From Falcatimonas sp. MSJ-15 (GTDB taxonomy: Bacteria; Bacillota; Clostridia; Lachnospirales; Lachnospiraceae), in contig NZ_JAHLQC010000002.1 in NCBI RefSeq assembly GCF_018918265.1, positions 186,001-250,000 on the forward strand: DNA of 64,000 bases, in the 5' to 3' direction. Shown here one piece after another: positions 1 through 7,968 of the stretch. Position numbers and translations under genes: made by a program. Under the pieces are notes generated by a model. The model ran no database searches. It was given only the letters and a program-made list of their open reading frames with translations, and was not told the DNA's origin. How positions within the stretch are numbered: position 1 is the stretch's first letter; each line of letters starts with the position of its first letter.

Positions 1-421
1 CTATTATCAATGTCAACATATACTTGTCAGTACATTCATATACGCATTCCAATAAAAAAGAATCATACACATATAGTAACCATGAAAGCAAAAAAATTTC
101 TTTACAAGGTCTTTCACTTTGTGTTATAAAAGAATAACTGGTAACTATTAGTGAAAAAAAGAAAGCTGAAATTACGTTCGTTTCGCAAAAATACTTTATT
201 TTTTTTATCTTTTTCATTCTCAATATCATATAGTCAGATATGTGATATTTATCATATTCTAAAACAGCATATATTGGTATCCATACATAGCTAAAAATAA
301 TATCGTCTCTTATTGTAGATGAGTCTATTTTTTGTATAACTATCAATATAGCAACCAATACCAGACAGACTGTCAATCGTTTTTTATTTATATTGGCAAT
401 ATATATTTGCATACACTCCAT
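1..421 (-). CDS. Membrane protein, N-terminal part (runs off left edge)
   Basis: An open frame starts at an ATG at 421 and continues without a stop to base 1, giving about 140 residues. AAGGATTTGG upstream, inside the end of the neighbouring gene, can serve as RBS. The protein begins MECMQIYIANINKK and then alternates hydrophobic stretches (LTVCLVLVAILIVI and others) with basic loops, so it is an integral membrane protein. It starts 3 nt after the stop of the ABC-2-like permease gene at 425, so the two are probably co-transcribed and may be two permease subunits of one exporter. The family cannot be named from this fragment. Confidence 0.6.
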   Translation of the reverse strand, partial: MECMQIYIANINKKRLTVCLVLVAILIVIQKIDSSTIRDDIIFSYVWIPIYAVLEYDKYHISDYMILRMKKIKKIKYFCETNVISAFFFSLIVTSYSFITQSERPCKEIFLLSWLLYVYDSFLLECVYECTDKYMLTLII

Positions 422-424
422 AAA

Positions 425-1258
425 TCAAACCAAATCCTTCTCCATATTATTTTTAACAACCAATAATACAATTATAGATACTATTTTCAACAAAATATCT
501 ATCCAAAATGCCTTATCATCCGGATTAACTAATCCATTAATATAAAATGCCATATTTCGTACTATTGTCGATAATATAACTCCAAATATTAACAATGATG
601 TAATCATTGATACTACAAATGTCAACACATATGGTATTATTTTTATCTTTCGAAAAAAGAATGACAGTGCTGATGCTTGAGTCACAGTTAAAGAATAATA
701 ACATATTATTCTAAAACTATATTTTATCAAAATCCTTAAATCATCAAAAGTCACTTTATCTATTGCTATTTTATAATTTTTTACTAAATACCAATTAGTA
801 AATTGTGAAAATATATACTGACTTCCCAACATAATCATGATAAAGATCACACCTGATACAAAGGTTATTAATACTTTTGAAAAATAATACTTCGTCATAC
901 TGTCTCTCGATATGAGCATCCACTTCATACCCTTTGTTTCATCAGATGTATAATAATCTACAGCTGTGATAAAAGCTAAAGATATAGGCAATAACATATC
1001 ACCAAAAAGCTGCCCAAAGCTATTAATAACCACCGAAACATCTGGTGAAACTGGAATTACACTGTGATATCCCATCCAAAAATACAGTGAAGAAATAGTA
1101 CCAGTAATTAATCCATCTACTCTTGCAGACATCGCTTGCAATTTTAAAAATCCATATCCTGCTGCTATTGTATAAACTAGTGCCAAAATCATAGCCACTA
1201 CCATACTTACCAACAAATTTTTTCTATTTGTAAAGCGAGCCCAATCACTTCTTATCAT
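425..1258 (-). CDS. ABC-2-type permease-like membrane protein
   Basis: A protein of about 277 residues with six or so hydrophobic segments. Its N-terminus (MIRSDWARFTNRKNLLVS) resembles ABC-2 permeases of the bacteriocin-immunity or lantibiotic-export kind, in which a short cytoplasmic helix precedes TM1. The frame opens at a GTG at 1267, but the ATG at 1258 is preferred because AAAGGAGAGGTG lies just upstream of it. No ATPase gene is visible; it may lie beyond the left edge or have been lost, since the DNA on the other side is a decayed gene. The permease assignment rests on topology and N-terminal style only. Confidence 0.55.
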   Translation of the reverse strand: MIRSDWARFTNRKNLLVSMVVAMILALVYTIAAGYGFLKLQAMSARVDGLITGTISSLYFWMGYHSVIPVSPDVSVVINSFGQLFGDMLLPISLAFITAVDYYTSDETKGMKWMLISRDSMTKYYFSKVLITFVSGVIFIMIMLGSQYIFSQFTNWYLVKNYKIAIDKVTFDDLRILIKYSFRIICYYSLTVTQASALSFFFRKIKIIPYVLTFVVSMITSLLIFGVILSTIVRNMAFYINGLVNPDDKAFWIDILLKIVSIIVLLVVKNNMEKDLV

Positions 1259-1364
1259 ACATATCACCTCTCCTTTGTAATGTTTTAACGTGATACATAC
1301 ATATTATCTTACTTTTCCATTATTTTCAACAATCGAGTTATCGGAAAAATCATTCAATTTTCGT

Positions 1365-1768
1365 TCAATTAACACAATTTTCGTCATAGATAAGTCTGTT
1401 AAGTTCATCAAAATCAAATCTGACATATCCAATTACAATTCTGTTATAAATATACTTTTCATTCTCTATAACATTATTACATTCTTCTTTTAGATTTTTT
1501 ATTTTTCTTTTTTTATTCATATATTGCATTAATATAGCACTTCCAATCAATATAATCACCAATGCAAGTATCCCTATAATCCACCACCACTGAGATGGCT
1601 CATCCGGTTGTTCCTGCTGTGCACTATCAGATTCTCCTGTAAGTTCAAACTGTTCTGCAGCTGCTCCTGTTCTTTACAGATAAAATCGTAAAAAACCACT
1701 ATCGTTATCTGTTGTAACCGTCTCTGATGCTTTAACATTCTCTGTGCATACAAAATTGAAAGATGTAT
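1365..1768 (-). pseudogene. Decayed gene for a C-terminally membrane-anchored protein
   Basis: The frame ending at 1365 encodes a linker rich in Glu, Gln and Pro (EQPDEPSQ), Trp-Trp-Trp, a hydrophobic helix (IIGILALVIILIGSAIL) and a basic cytoplasmic tail. That is the usual end of a surface protein with a C-terminal TM anchor. Read upstream, the same frame continues as plausible protein (VKASETVTTDNDSGFLRFYL) but is cut by a TAA near 1675 and by two further stops near 1768. There is no start codon with an RBS. I read it as the surviving 3' end of a longer gene. A short functional gene from an internal TTG (1562) is possible but unlikely. Confidence 0.4.
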
Positions 1769-1777
1769 TATTTTATC

Positions 1778-1804
1778 ACATATTTTAATTTCTACGCATA
1801 TTTT
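1778..1804 (+). promoter_or_regulatory. Possible sigma-E/K-like promoter of the cotJ operon
   Basis: CATATT at 1779-1784 and GCATATTTT at 1796-1804 resemble the -35 (KMATATT) and -10 (CATA-type) elements of mother-cell sporulation promoters. The -10 ends 28 nt before cotJA. The 12-nt gap is slightly shorter than the usual 13-15. In Bacillus subtilis the cotJ operon depends on sigma-E, which is why I looked here. AT-rich DNA gives such matches by chance. Confidence 0.3.
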
Positions 1805-1832
1805 ATATAAACAATAATAAGAAGGTGTTATT

Positions 1833-2105
1833 ATGGCTTTCCCTTATAATGCCAGATCATCTGGTGGATACAATAGAAATGCTAGTAACAGTAATCTTTC
1901 ATGTACGGTAGGACCTTCCACACCTGCCAATAATTGCGAATGTGTTGATAAACGCTATGACACTGACTTGCATATGGTTCTTGCCATGGCTTATGTTCTT
2001 CCTCAATGCTTCAAAGGAATCAATGATAGTTTTGACAGTTTTAAAAATGGTTCTATATTTCCTGAACTTATCAAGCCTTTTACTGGGAAAGGCGGGTGTA
2101 GATAA
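1833..2105 (+). CDS. cotJA: Spore coat-associated protein CotJA
   Basis: A 90-residue protein. The N-terminal half is Asn/Ser-rich; the C-terminal half carries the family signature: LAMAYV, then a spacer, then GSIFPEL..PF.GKGG. CotJA is a small coat-associated protein needed to assemble CotJC into the inner spore coat in Bacillus. RBS AAGAAGGTG precedes the ATG. The stop overlaps the next start (TAATG), so translation is probably coupled to cotJB. Gene order J-A, J-B, J-C is canonical, which supports the call more than the sequence of this short protein does. Confidence 0.85.
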   Translation: MAFPYNARSSGGYNRNASNSNLSCTVGPSTPANNCECVDKRYDTDLHMVLAMAYVLPQCFKGINDSFDSFKNGSIFPELIKPFTGKGGCR

Positions 2106-2365
2106 TGGCTACATGTTGCGAACAGAATATGTTGCTTAATGATATTCTTCTAACTTCTTTTTGTATAAAAGAACTTGTATTATTCTTAGACACTCATCCA
2201 GATGATAGCAAATGCCTTGCTTGTTATCATGAGAAATGTGAACTGTATAACCAACTCACTAAAAAATATACATCTATGTATGGACCTATAACTTCAAGAG
2301 ATGTTAATAATGATAATCATTTTTGCTGGGTTAATAATCCATGGCCATGGGAGGTTAATTTCTAA
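2105..2365 (+). CDS. cotJB: Spore coat protein CotJB
   Basis: An 86-residue protein with the CotJB features: an N-terminal helix (LLTSFCIKELVLFLDTHPDD), a central CLACYHEK..LYNQLTKKY segment, and the terminal NPWPWE motif. It overlaps cotJA and cotJC by the shared base of TAATG at each junction, so the three genes form one translationally coupled operon. CotJB is a coat component of unknown biochemistry that goes with CotJC. The gene looks intact. Confidence 0.9.
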   Translation: MATCCEQNMLLNDILLTSFCIKELVLFLDTHPDDSKCLACYHEKCELYNQLTKKYTSMYGPITSRDVNNDNHFCWVNNPWPWEVNF

Positions 2366-2571
2366 TGTGGGAATATGAAAAAATACTGGAATTTCCAGTT
2401 AAGATCAAAAATCCTAACCCTGATCTTGCGGGACTTATAATAAGTCAGTATGGTGGTCCTGATGGCGAACTTGCTGCTTCTATGAGATATCTTGCACAAC
2501 GCTATACTATGCCATATGGAGAAGTTAAAGGGTTACTTACAGATATTGGTACAGAAGAACTTGCACATTGA
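2365..2571 (+). CDS. cotJC: CotJC, 5' part, interrupted by the prophage
   Basis: These 68 codons match the N-terminal third of CotJC, a manganese-catalase-family spore coat protein (NPNPDLAGLIISQYGGPDGE.., then LLTDIGTEELAH). They include the predicted metal ligands E35, E65 and H68. The frame then meets TGA, contributed by phage DNA, directly after H68. The remaining 130 codons are 38.8 kb away at 41349-41742. Joined at the repeat GAACTTGCACA, the two parts give an uninterrupted 198-residue protein reading GTEELAH then FEMICAIVYQL across the junction. As it stands the stub lacks two of five metal ligands and should be inactive. Confidence 0.92.
   Translation: MWEYEKILEFPVKIKNPNPDLAGLIISQYGGPDGELAASMRYLAQRYTMPYGEVKGLLTDIGTEELAH
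2557..2567 (+). other. attL core (GAACTTGCACA)
   Basis: The same 11 bases occur at 41338-41348 and nowhere else that I saw. They lie at codons 65-68 of cotJC, and crossover within them restores the reading frame. Phage DNA begins immediately afterwards. An arm, ATGTTGGAAATG, follows at 2571-2582 and is the mirror of CATTTCTAACAT at 41314-41325, as expected for the two halves of a serine-integrase attP. Confidence 0.85.
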
Positions 2572-2590
2572 TGTTGGAAATGATAATAAT

Positions 2591-2622
2591 AGCATCAGAA
2601 CTTAATCTGATGCTATTTTTTT
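2591..2622 (+). terminator. Rho-independent terminator at prophage left end
   Basis: A perfect 9-bp stem (AGCATCAGA / TCTGATGCT, 2591-2599 and 2606-2614) with a 6-nt loop, followed by seven T. It would stop transcripts of the cotJ operon 20 nt into the phage, which insulates the phage late operon from antisense transcription. Confidence 0.85.
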
Positions 2623-2687
2623 AATCCCAATTGATATCTTCGCCATCTACTACTTCATGCCCCCCATTCCTTAATAATTATAACGAC

Positions 2688-2715
2688 AGTATAATCCTTG
2701 TGCGTTATATGTCAA
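2688..2715 (-). promoter_or_regulatory. Outward-facing promoter at the left end
   Basis: On the minus strand TTGACA (2710-2715), a 16-nt spacer and TATACT (2688-2693) form a near-consensus sigma-A promoter aimed at attL. No intact gene follows. A short frame ending HEVVDGEDINWD before TAA (about 2625-2670) may be the tail of a lost gene. The transcript would meet the hairpin at 2591-2614, so it would be either a short RNA or antisense to cotJC. Confidence 0.5.
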
Positions 2716-2720
2716 ATAAA

Positions 2721-2757
2721 AAAGAGTCGGAATAATTTCACCGACTCTCTTTTTTAT
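2721..2757. terminator. Bidirectional terminator of the phage late operon
   Basis: AAAGAGTCGG at 2721-2730 pairs with CCGACTCT at 2741-2748. Runs of A and T flank the stem, so it works in either direction. It lies 3 nt after the stop of the amidase gene, the last gene of the lysis module. Confidence 0.85.
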
Positions 2758-2760
2758 TAC

Positions 2761-3546
2761 TTATATTCTCTTACAATATGCTGATGATACATTAATCCAT
2801 CCTGCGCCTGATTTAAGTCTTCCCCATGAGCCATTGACATCTACAATAGTGTATGCCCCCTTATCGGTAATGCATCCTGTAATACTATTATTAATGCCAG
2901 GACCTCGTCTGATGTTAAGTGCATCAACAATTACTTTTACCATAAATGTATTATCACAATTTGACTTTGTATTTGCCACTTCTAACGGTTTTTTATTTGT
3001 AGTCTGTGAAGTTATCGTCTTATTAACAATAGCCTCTGCAATCGTCTTGCCGAATGTGTCAGCACCTGTTCTTTTATATACATCAACATCATTCTTATCA
3101 TCTACGAAAAAACATTCAATCAATAAAGCTGGTGCTTTTGTTTTTCTTAAAACATACAGCGACCTATTGACTTTAACACCTCTGTTACAATATCCAAGTG
3201 CTTCGATTTTCTTGCATATTCTGTTAGCAATCGCATTAGTTACATCAAATGGATTGTAGATATATACTTCTGTACCTGTTGTATGTTCATCTCTATCTGC
3301 TGCACCAGCGTTAAGATGTATTGATATATCCAAATCTGCTGTATGACTGTTACACTTAGCAACAATCTGATTTAGATTTGCGTTCTGACTGCCTGCATTA
3401 TCAACAGTGCAATCATAAACTGTATGACCATCTTCTCTTAAATATTTAATTACAGCATCTTTAATGTGTCTGTCTTCTACTGACTCACTCACATATCCTA
3501 CTGCTCCACCATTAACATTATGACCTGCGTGTACATTAATTACCAT
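2761..3546 (-). CDS. Endolysin: N-acetylmuramoyl-L-alanine amidase with SH3-like domain
   Basis: A protein of about 261 residues. The first 180 form an Amidase_3 domain: VINVHAGHN at the start (first zinc His), then E of VGYVSESVEDR, the second His in DISIHLNAGA, and catalytic Glu in LLIECFFVDD. The last 65 residues (VDALNIRRGPGINNSITG..) are a bacterial SH3 cell-wall-binding domain. The ATG at 3546 is chosen because GAGGTGG lies 5 nt upstream; an in-frame start at 3576 lacks an RBS. It degrades host peptidoglycan at the end of infection and follows the holin gene, as usual. Confidence 0.92.
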   Translation of the reverse strand: MVINVHAGHNVNGGAVGYVSESVEDRHIKDAVIKYLREDGHTVYDCTVDNAGSQNANLNQIVAKCNSHTADLDISIHLNAGAADRDEHTTGTEVYIYNPFDVTNAIANRICKKIEALGYCNRGVKVNRSLYVLRKTKAPALLIECFFVDDKNDVDVYKRTGADTFGKTIAEAIVNKTITSQTTNKKPLEVANTKSNCDNTFMVKVIVDALNIRRGPGINNSITGCITDKGAYTIVDVNGSWGRLKSGAGWINVSSAYCKRI

Positions 3547-3559
3547 GTAAACCACCTCA

Positions 3560-3823
3560 CTACTCTTCTTTTGCAATCAGATTCTTTAATGTCTGATGTA
3601 GACCTGTACTTGCAAGACCAGAGAACATACCCATTAGAATTATCTCCGGTGATATTCCTCTTTGTGCCCATACATTAAGAACTACACCAAGTACTCCCAT
3701 GATAAGTGGAATAAACTTATTAACTTTATCATCTGGTACAAAGTTCTTAAGTATGTAACCTACACATAAGCATATACCTACAATTATTGGACTCATGTAA
3801 TCTGTTAAAAATGTTATATCCAT
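3560..3823 (-). CDS. Phage holin
   Basis: An 87-residue protein with two or three hydrophobic helices (SPIIVGICLCVGYIL and FIPLIMGVLGVVLNVWA) and the motif GMFSGLASTGLHQ near its end. It resembles the clostridial holin family of the Hol44 type. The start at 3823 follows AGAGGTAAAT; the longer frame from 3841 has no RBS. It forms inner-membrane lesions that release the amidase encoded immediately downstream. Confidence 0.85.
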   Translation of the reverse strand: MDITFLTDYMSPIIVGICLCVGYILKNFVPDDKVNKFIPLIMGVLGVVLNVWAQRGISPEIILMGMFSGLASTGLHQTLKNLIAKEE

Positions 3824-3852
3824 ATTTACCTCTTTTCCCATTGGCAGCAGGA

Positions 3853-4134
3853 CTATTTAAGTCCTACTGTCAATGCTAAATAACTTATTATCACTGCTAA
3901 AATTAATTCAAATACTTTCCATGTGAATTTTTTCCACTTGTCAGCATCTTCATTTTCATTAACACCAATCTTCTCAATGAGCTTATCAACTTTCCTTACA
4001 AGTTCGTGCATATCTGTGCATAAATCTTTTACAGTTTTATACATAACAGCTTCATTTTTTTCAAGGGAACGAATACGCTCATCATGGTCTTTCTGATTTT
4101 CAAGTATTGTCTTTAAGTATTCATCCTCATTCAT
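3853..4134 (-). CDS. XhlA-like membrane-associated lysis protein
   Basis: A 93-residue protein: an N-terminal coiled coil (LENQKDHDERIRSLEKNEAV and following) and a single C-terminal TM helix (FELILAVIISYLALTVGL). This is the architecture of XhlA/hemolysin proteins, which in PBSX-type phages assist the holin. It lies between the XkdX-like and holin genes, the normal place for XhlA. Confidence 0.75.
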   Translation of the reverse strand: MNEDEYLKTILENQKDHDERIRSLEKNEAVMYKTVKDLCTDMHELVRKVDKLIEKIGVNENEDADKWKKFTWKVFELILAVIISYLALTVGLK

Positions 4135-4145
4135 TGTGCAACCTC

Positions 4146-4322
4146 CTATTCTATTACTATGCAGTCGCTATAACCATCTGCATATAGAATTGCATCACAA
4201 TCCTGACGATAATCAGCATAAAACTTAGTCTTTATGAAAAAAGCCTTATACTTCTCCTGTCCTGCTTCAACACCTTTTTCATCACAGGCTTTCATTATTC
4301 TCTTTGCCATAAATAAACTCAT
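4146..4322 (-). CDS. XkdX family protein
   Basis: A small protein of 58 residues (MSLFMAKRIMKACDEKGVEAG..) followed by a KFYADYRQDCDAIL segment. XkdX-like proteins are short proteins of unknown function encoded between tail-fibre and lysis genes in many Firmicutes phages. The ATG at 4322 is favoured over the GTG at 4331 by RBS spacing (AAAGTGAG). Confidence 0.6.
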   Translation of the reverse strand: MSLFMAKRIMKACDEKGVEAGQEKYKAFFIKTKFYADYRQDCDAILYADGYSDCIVIE

Positions 4323-4327
4323 TATAA

Positions 4328-4741
4328 TCACTCACTTTCTGTCGATTTATCTCCAGCTATTAACAGTAACAATTCTTCCAGAGTGCTTTCAATTTCAGAC
4401 ACATCCGTTTCTGTATCCTTAACTTGCTCACTCAACACTTTTATATTATCAGATGCAATACCTATTTGTACTGCCAACTTATCTATTTTTTGTAAAAAAA
4501 CAGTAATAATATTGCGTGATGTTGTCTGTTCATAAGCAAGGCTTTCAAACTCACTATAATCATTATATGTAGTACTTAATATCTGGTTTTCATATACTTC
4601 TATCACTGATAAATTATTATTCTTAAAAAAGTCCTGTACCTTTGTAATATCACTGCTGCTAATAATAATCTTTATTCCTGAAACAGTATAAAGAATATTA
4701 TCTATTTCAAGTGTTGAATCTCCTGCTTTTATATACTTCAT
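4328..4741 (-). CDS. Phage protein of unknown function at the tail/lysis boundary
   Basis: About 137 residues. The C-terminal half is a likely coiled coil (FLQKIDKLAVQIGIASDNIK.. to ..SEIESTLEELLLLI). I do not recognise a domain. The frame is open to 4771, but the upstream ATG lies inside a hairpin (4764-4797); the ATG at 4741 has AGGAG nine bases before it and is the better start. Its position suggests a baseplate accessory or tail-fibre-related protein. Confidence 0.6.
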   Translation of the reverse strand: MKYIKAGDSTLEIDNILYTVSGIKIIISSSDITKVQDFFKNNNLSVIEVYENQILSTTYNDYSEFESLAYEQTTSRNIITVFLQKIDKLAVQIGIASDNIKVLSEQVKDTETDVSEIESTLEELLLLIAGDKSTESE

Positions 4742-4763
4742 AAGTCTCATCTCCTGTTCATTA

Positions 4764-4797
4764 AGGACCATTTTACCGACTTTGATAAAATGGTCCT
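4764..4797. terminator. Intra-operon hairpin
   Basis: A 12-bp perfect stem (AAGGACCATTTTA side, with TAAAATGGTCCT at 4786-4797) between the 51-residue gene and the next tail gene. There is no T-run on the minus-strand side, so it may be an attenuator or an RNA-processing or stability element rather than a full stop. Confidence 0.5.
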
Positions 4798-4806
4798 CTT
4801 TTGCTT

Positions 4807-4962
4807 TTATTCAAATGTCTTTATTACATAAGTTACTTTAATATATTTTGTCTGCTCATCATCAGCATTAATATATTCACATTCTATATCCCAGTATTCA
4901 TTATCTTTTAAACCTGCAGTCTTGTCTAATGCTTTTATCTGATGCGAATATAGCTTTAACAT
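4807..4962 (-). CDS. Small phage protein (51 aa)
   Basis: ATG at 4962 with TAGGTGATTGGA upstream; TAA at 4807. The protein starts MLKLYSHQIKALDK, then NEYWDIECEYINADDEQTKYIK. It is acidic and shows no TM or known motif. It fills the gap between two tail genes with standard spacing on both sides, which supports a real gene. Similar short proteins occur beside baseplate genes in Firmicutes siphophages. Confidence 0.6.
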   Translation of the reverse strand: MLKLYSHQIKALDKTAGLKDNEYWDIECEYINADDEQTKYIKVTYVIKTFE

Positions 4963-4982
4963 TCCAATCACCTACATAACTG

Positions 4983-5441
4983 CTAGATGTAGAACCAATA
5001 CACTTTGACTTTTACTGTGATATCTGTAAATTTTGCTGTTGAATTTAGAATAATTCTCTTTTTATACTGCGTTTCTTTATCCTGTAAGCCTACTGAAATA
5101 GGACTCTTAGCAACGGATGTCCAATCCCTGTTTATAATTACTGGTATTGCCGCTAGAATAGTTCCATATACTGGAGCTGTAACATCTTCATATGCAAGAC
5201 ACGCATCATTTGTAATTGCAAGCTCTGTTGTAGTTGCATATATCTTTATCTGTCCGCTATCAAGTGATGCTAATTCCGACTCTATCTTATTCATATTGGC
5301 TGCATTAACAGGTGTTCCTTCTTCTGTCACAGTACCAGGAGCTGGTATTAGTGTAATTGTTCCACCTGTATTATTCTGTACTGTATATGTACGTGCATTT
5401 TCTACTACTCTGTCTTTCCATTCTGTCTTAGTATAACTCAT
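4983..5441 (-). CDS. Phage tail/baseplate protein
   Basis: A protein of 152 residues beginning MSYTKTEWKDRVVENARTY, then TITLIPAPGTVTEEGTPVNAANMNKIE. The phrase GTPVNAANMN is typical of the N-terminal adaptor part of tail-fibre and receptor-binding proteins in clostridial phages. The C-terminal part is beta-rich. The start at 5441 follows GGAGGAACAG and overlaps the upstream gene by 14 nt. Confidence 0.65.
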   Translation of the reverse strand: MSYTKTEWKDRVVENARTYTVQNNTGGTITLIPAPGTVTEEGTPVNAANMNKIESELASLDSGQIKIYATTTELAITNDACLAYEDVTAPVYGTILAAIPVIINRDWTSVAKSPISVGLQDKETQYKKRIILNSTAKFTDITVKVKVYWFYI

Positions 5442-5808
5442 CTGTTCCTCCGCATCCGCCACATCCACAAAGTGGCATTGTTGTTTTGATATTGTTAATA
5501 AGTGTCTCTAGTATATCTGCCTGACGTTCCCATCTGTTAGCGTCAGTGTAATCAAATATCATTCTTTCATTCCAATACTTCTTACTAAAGTTTCCTGTTA
5601 TGTCTGTATGTTTTAAATCTATTTCTATAATATTAAAAGTACTTGTACTAACAAGTGTAGTCTCTTCTATTGTAGTCTTATCTACATAATCAAGTGCTGT
5701 ATATATTCCTGATTCCTTAAACTGTATATATGCCCTATATGCAACATCATTTATACGGTTAAAGTCATCTGCTTCATATATATCATTCTTGGTAAACACC
5801 TTATTCAT
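5428..5808 (-). CDS. Phage tail-associated protein
   Basis: About 126 residues, beginning MNKVFTKNDIYEADDFNRINDVA. A segment WNERMIFDYTDANRWERQADILETLI suggests a helical adaptor. It ends with a Cys/Gly cluster (LCGCGGCGGTDE). I do not know its function; it lies between the large minor structural protein and the fibre-like gene, so a baseplate or fibre connector is likely. Confidence 0.6.
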   Translation of the reverse strand: MNKVFTKNDIYEADDFNRINDVAYRAYIQFKESGIYTALDYVDKTTIEETTLVSTSTFNIIEIDLKHTDITGNFSKKYWNERMIFDYTDANRWERQADILETLINNIKTTMPLCGCGGCGGTDELY

Positions 5809-7585
5809 TAGCTTTTCCAACTCCTTCCATACTTCCGCTTAATGTTCCATCATAGTTAAGTGTATGCTTTGTAAGATAGAAGTTCTGTTCACAAAAATCT
5901 GTCTCTACAAGTATCTCATCTCCTGTATCAAGATATGGAAAACCTCTGTAATCAAGTTCTGCTGTTATACCATAATCATTAAGCATATATGCAGCAACAT
6001 CATTAGCAACAGTTTCACTTCGTACAAGTACATTATCAACACTACATTCATTATCATAATTATACTTTCTTACAAGGTATTCTGTGCTGCCAACTTCAAC
6101 CTTTTTACCTGTAATTACAACATCTGTATCAGCAGTTATATACACATAACATCCATCTGCATAAGCCTTATATTCAGATACATTAATACTTATCTGTGTC
6201 GCTGGTGCGCTGTCATATGGAATCCATACTTTATACTTGCCATTCTCATATGTTGCATTCTCAATTCTAGCTTTACCGGAATACAATGTTTCACTCTTGG
6301 AACTTACTGTATAACTGTATATATTAACTACACATGATGCATAAGGTGTTGTCTGTGTTATTGTTGGATACTCTTCAAGAATATTATCTGCTGTTATAGA
6401 ACCGTTAAGTGTCTTACTCTCTATCTCTGTATAAAAAGTACCTGCTACACTCTCGCCAGCATAATTAATATATCTGTGTCTGTTTACAAGCTCTTTGTGT
6501 TTATTAACAATTATCTTTCCTGATGGTTCTATGCGATATATGCAGTTACCAGCCTGTAACATAAGTCTAAAAGCTTCTCTTCTCGTGCATACAGGAATAT
6601 AACTATTAACTGTTATCTTAGATAATTCTGAATCAATCTCATGCTCATATCCACTTAAAAAATTATCAAGCATATCATAAAGTGTTGATGTGCCTATTAC
6701 ACTTTCCCTGTATGGTTCACTATCCCACCATTCAATAATGTTATATGCTGTGAATGTTGCTATCTTATTGCCACTTGTAGACTCTTTTAAGTAATATTTA
6801 CCCATCTGTACATATTCCACTTCTTCACCTGTCTTAATGCCTATATAAGGTATTACAAGCTGTTTCTGTTTAAGATATTTATATTTTCCTGTTGGATTAA
6901 GAAGATTGAACTCTTTATCACTGTCTGAAATCTCAATATCAAGTTCACATGATGGAAGTGATTCATTCTTAAGGTCTATTTCATCAATAAAATTCATTGA
7001 ATATATCTTATCATCATCATATTGCAATATCTGACCAATAAAAATATTATTAAGCCTTACTCTTCTATATTGTTCAATCTTCGTAATCTTAATTGTAAGT
7101 GTTGAAAATGCATCTTCATCTTCAACATAACATTCTGTCGAATTGATATCAGACATTGTATGTATTCTATTATCAAGCATAACTGTTACTTCCTGTACAG
7201 GTTCTGCAAAAATAAGAGTAATTCCATTACTTGTATGCTCTGATGTAAATTTGACAACTATATTGAAGTTAATACTTCCATCAGAATCTGACAGGCTCTT
7301 ACTTATAACACCATATTTATAATTGTCACCATAATAAGCCGGTACTGCCATACTTCCATCAAGTTTTAATCTTCCCTTTTCAGGACTTAACCACATAGGA
7401 ACTTCTGTTATTCCATCAAATAGCTGCTTAAAATAACTATTCTTTGAACCATCAATAAAACTATCAGAAGTATATGTATATTCTCCTGCATCTTCTGTTA
7501 TATGTATCTCTATCTTTCCTCTTATGTCTCTTGGTGATATCACTGACCTTGCAGCATTCTTATAACTCTGTGTTGTCTCTTTCAT
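5801..7585 (-). CDS. Large minor tail/baseplate protein (tail-spike type)
   Basis: 594 residues, beta-rich throughout. It starts MKETTQSYKNAARSVISPRDIRGKIEI, the usual opening of clostridial phage minor structural proteins that follow the distal tail protein. A central portion (YDMLDNFLSGYE.. then ..YIPVCTRREAFRLMLQAGN..IYRIEPSGKIIV) resembles the phage-tail gp44/Tal-like hub domain. It probably forms the tail tip that contacts the host surface. It overlaps the next gene by 8 nt. Confidence 0.7.
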   Translation of the reverse strand: MKETTQSYKNAARSVISPRDIRGKIEIHITEDAGEYTYTSDSFIDGSKNSYFKQLFDGITEVPMWLSPEKGRLKLDGSMAVPAYYGDNYKYGVISKSLSDSDGSINFNIVVKFTSEHTSNGITLIFAEPVQEVTVMLDNRIHTMSDINSTECYVEDEDAFSTLTIKITKIEQYRRVRLNNIFIGQILQYDDDKIYSMNFIDEIDLKNESLPSCELDIEISDSDKEFNLLNPTGKYKYLKQKQLVIPYIGIKTGEEVEYVQMGKYYLKESTSGNKIATFTAYNIIEWWDSEPYRESVIGTSTLYDMLDNFLSGYEHEIDSELSKITVNSYIPVCTRREAFRLMLQAGNCIYRIEPSGKIIVNKHKELVNRHRYINYAGESVAGTFYTEIESKTLNGSITADNILEEYPTITQTTPYASCVVNIYSYTVSSKSETLYSGKARIENATYENGKYKVWIPYDSAPATQISINVSEYKAYADGCYVYITADTDVVITGKKVEVGSTEYLVRKYNYDNECSVDNVLVRSETVANDVAAYMLNDYGITAELDYRGFPYLDTGDEILVETDFCEQNFYLTKHTLNYDGTLSGSMEGVGKANE

Positions 7586-7598
7586 CTGTGTATGCCTC

Positions 7599-7955
7599 CT
7601 AATGCTCTATCAGGTGCAATGGTACATCTGTGTAATATCTCATACTTGGTACATAAGAATAAGGTTTTACTTCTCTGTCTCCCAGATACATTGTAAGTGT
7701 CTGTTCCGAATTGCTATCCGGTACAATGAATGTCACTTGTAGATATACTTTCTGTGCTACTGCATCTCTTATTGCCTTATATTGTTCGAATGTCAATTTC
7801 TTCCATGTTGCTTCAATTTTATGCACGTTATGCCGAATTATATCCATTACAAAATAACCTCTTGCATTACGTTTCGCCTCTGATGATATATCATAGTCGC
7901 TTATTGTCATCTCTGACGGAGTGGGCAATTCCACTCCGTTTATTCTTAAATACAT
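7599..7955 (-). CDS. DUF6711-like tail protein
   Basis: 118 residues, starting MYLRINGVELPTPSEMTISDYDIS and ending YYTDVPLHLIEH. This matches my memory of a small family placed directly after the tape measure gene (DUF6711). It probably takes the role of the distal tail protein linking tube and baseplate. No enzymatic motif. Confidence 0.65.
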   Translation of the reverse strand: MYLRINGVELPTPSEMTISDYDISSEAKRNARGYFVMDIIRHNVHKIEATWKKLTFEQYKAIRDAVAQKVYLQVTFIVPDSNSEQTLTMYLGDREVKPYSYVPSMRYYTDVPLHLIEH

Positions 7956-7968
7956 ATATCCCCACTCC

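Noticed and set aside
1290..1493. Plus-strand 67-residue frame opposite the decayed gene
   Set aside because: Ile/Asn/Phe-rich chance frame in AT-rich DNA without an RBS.
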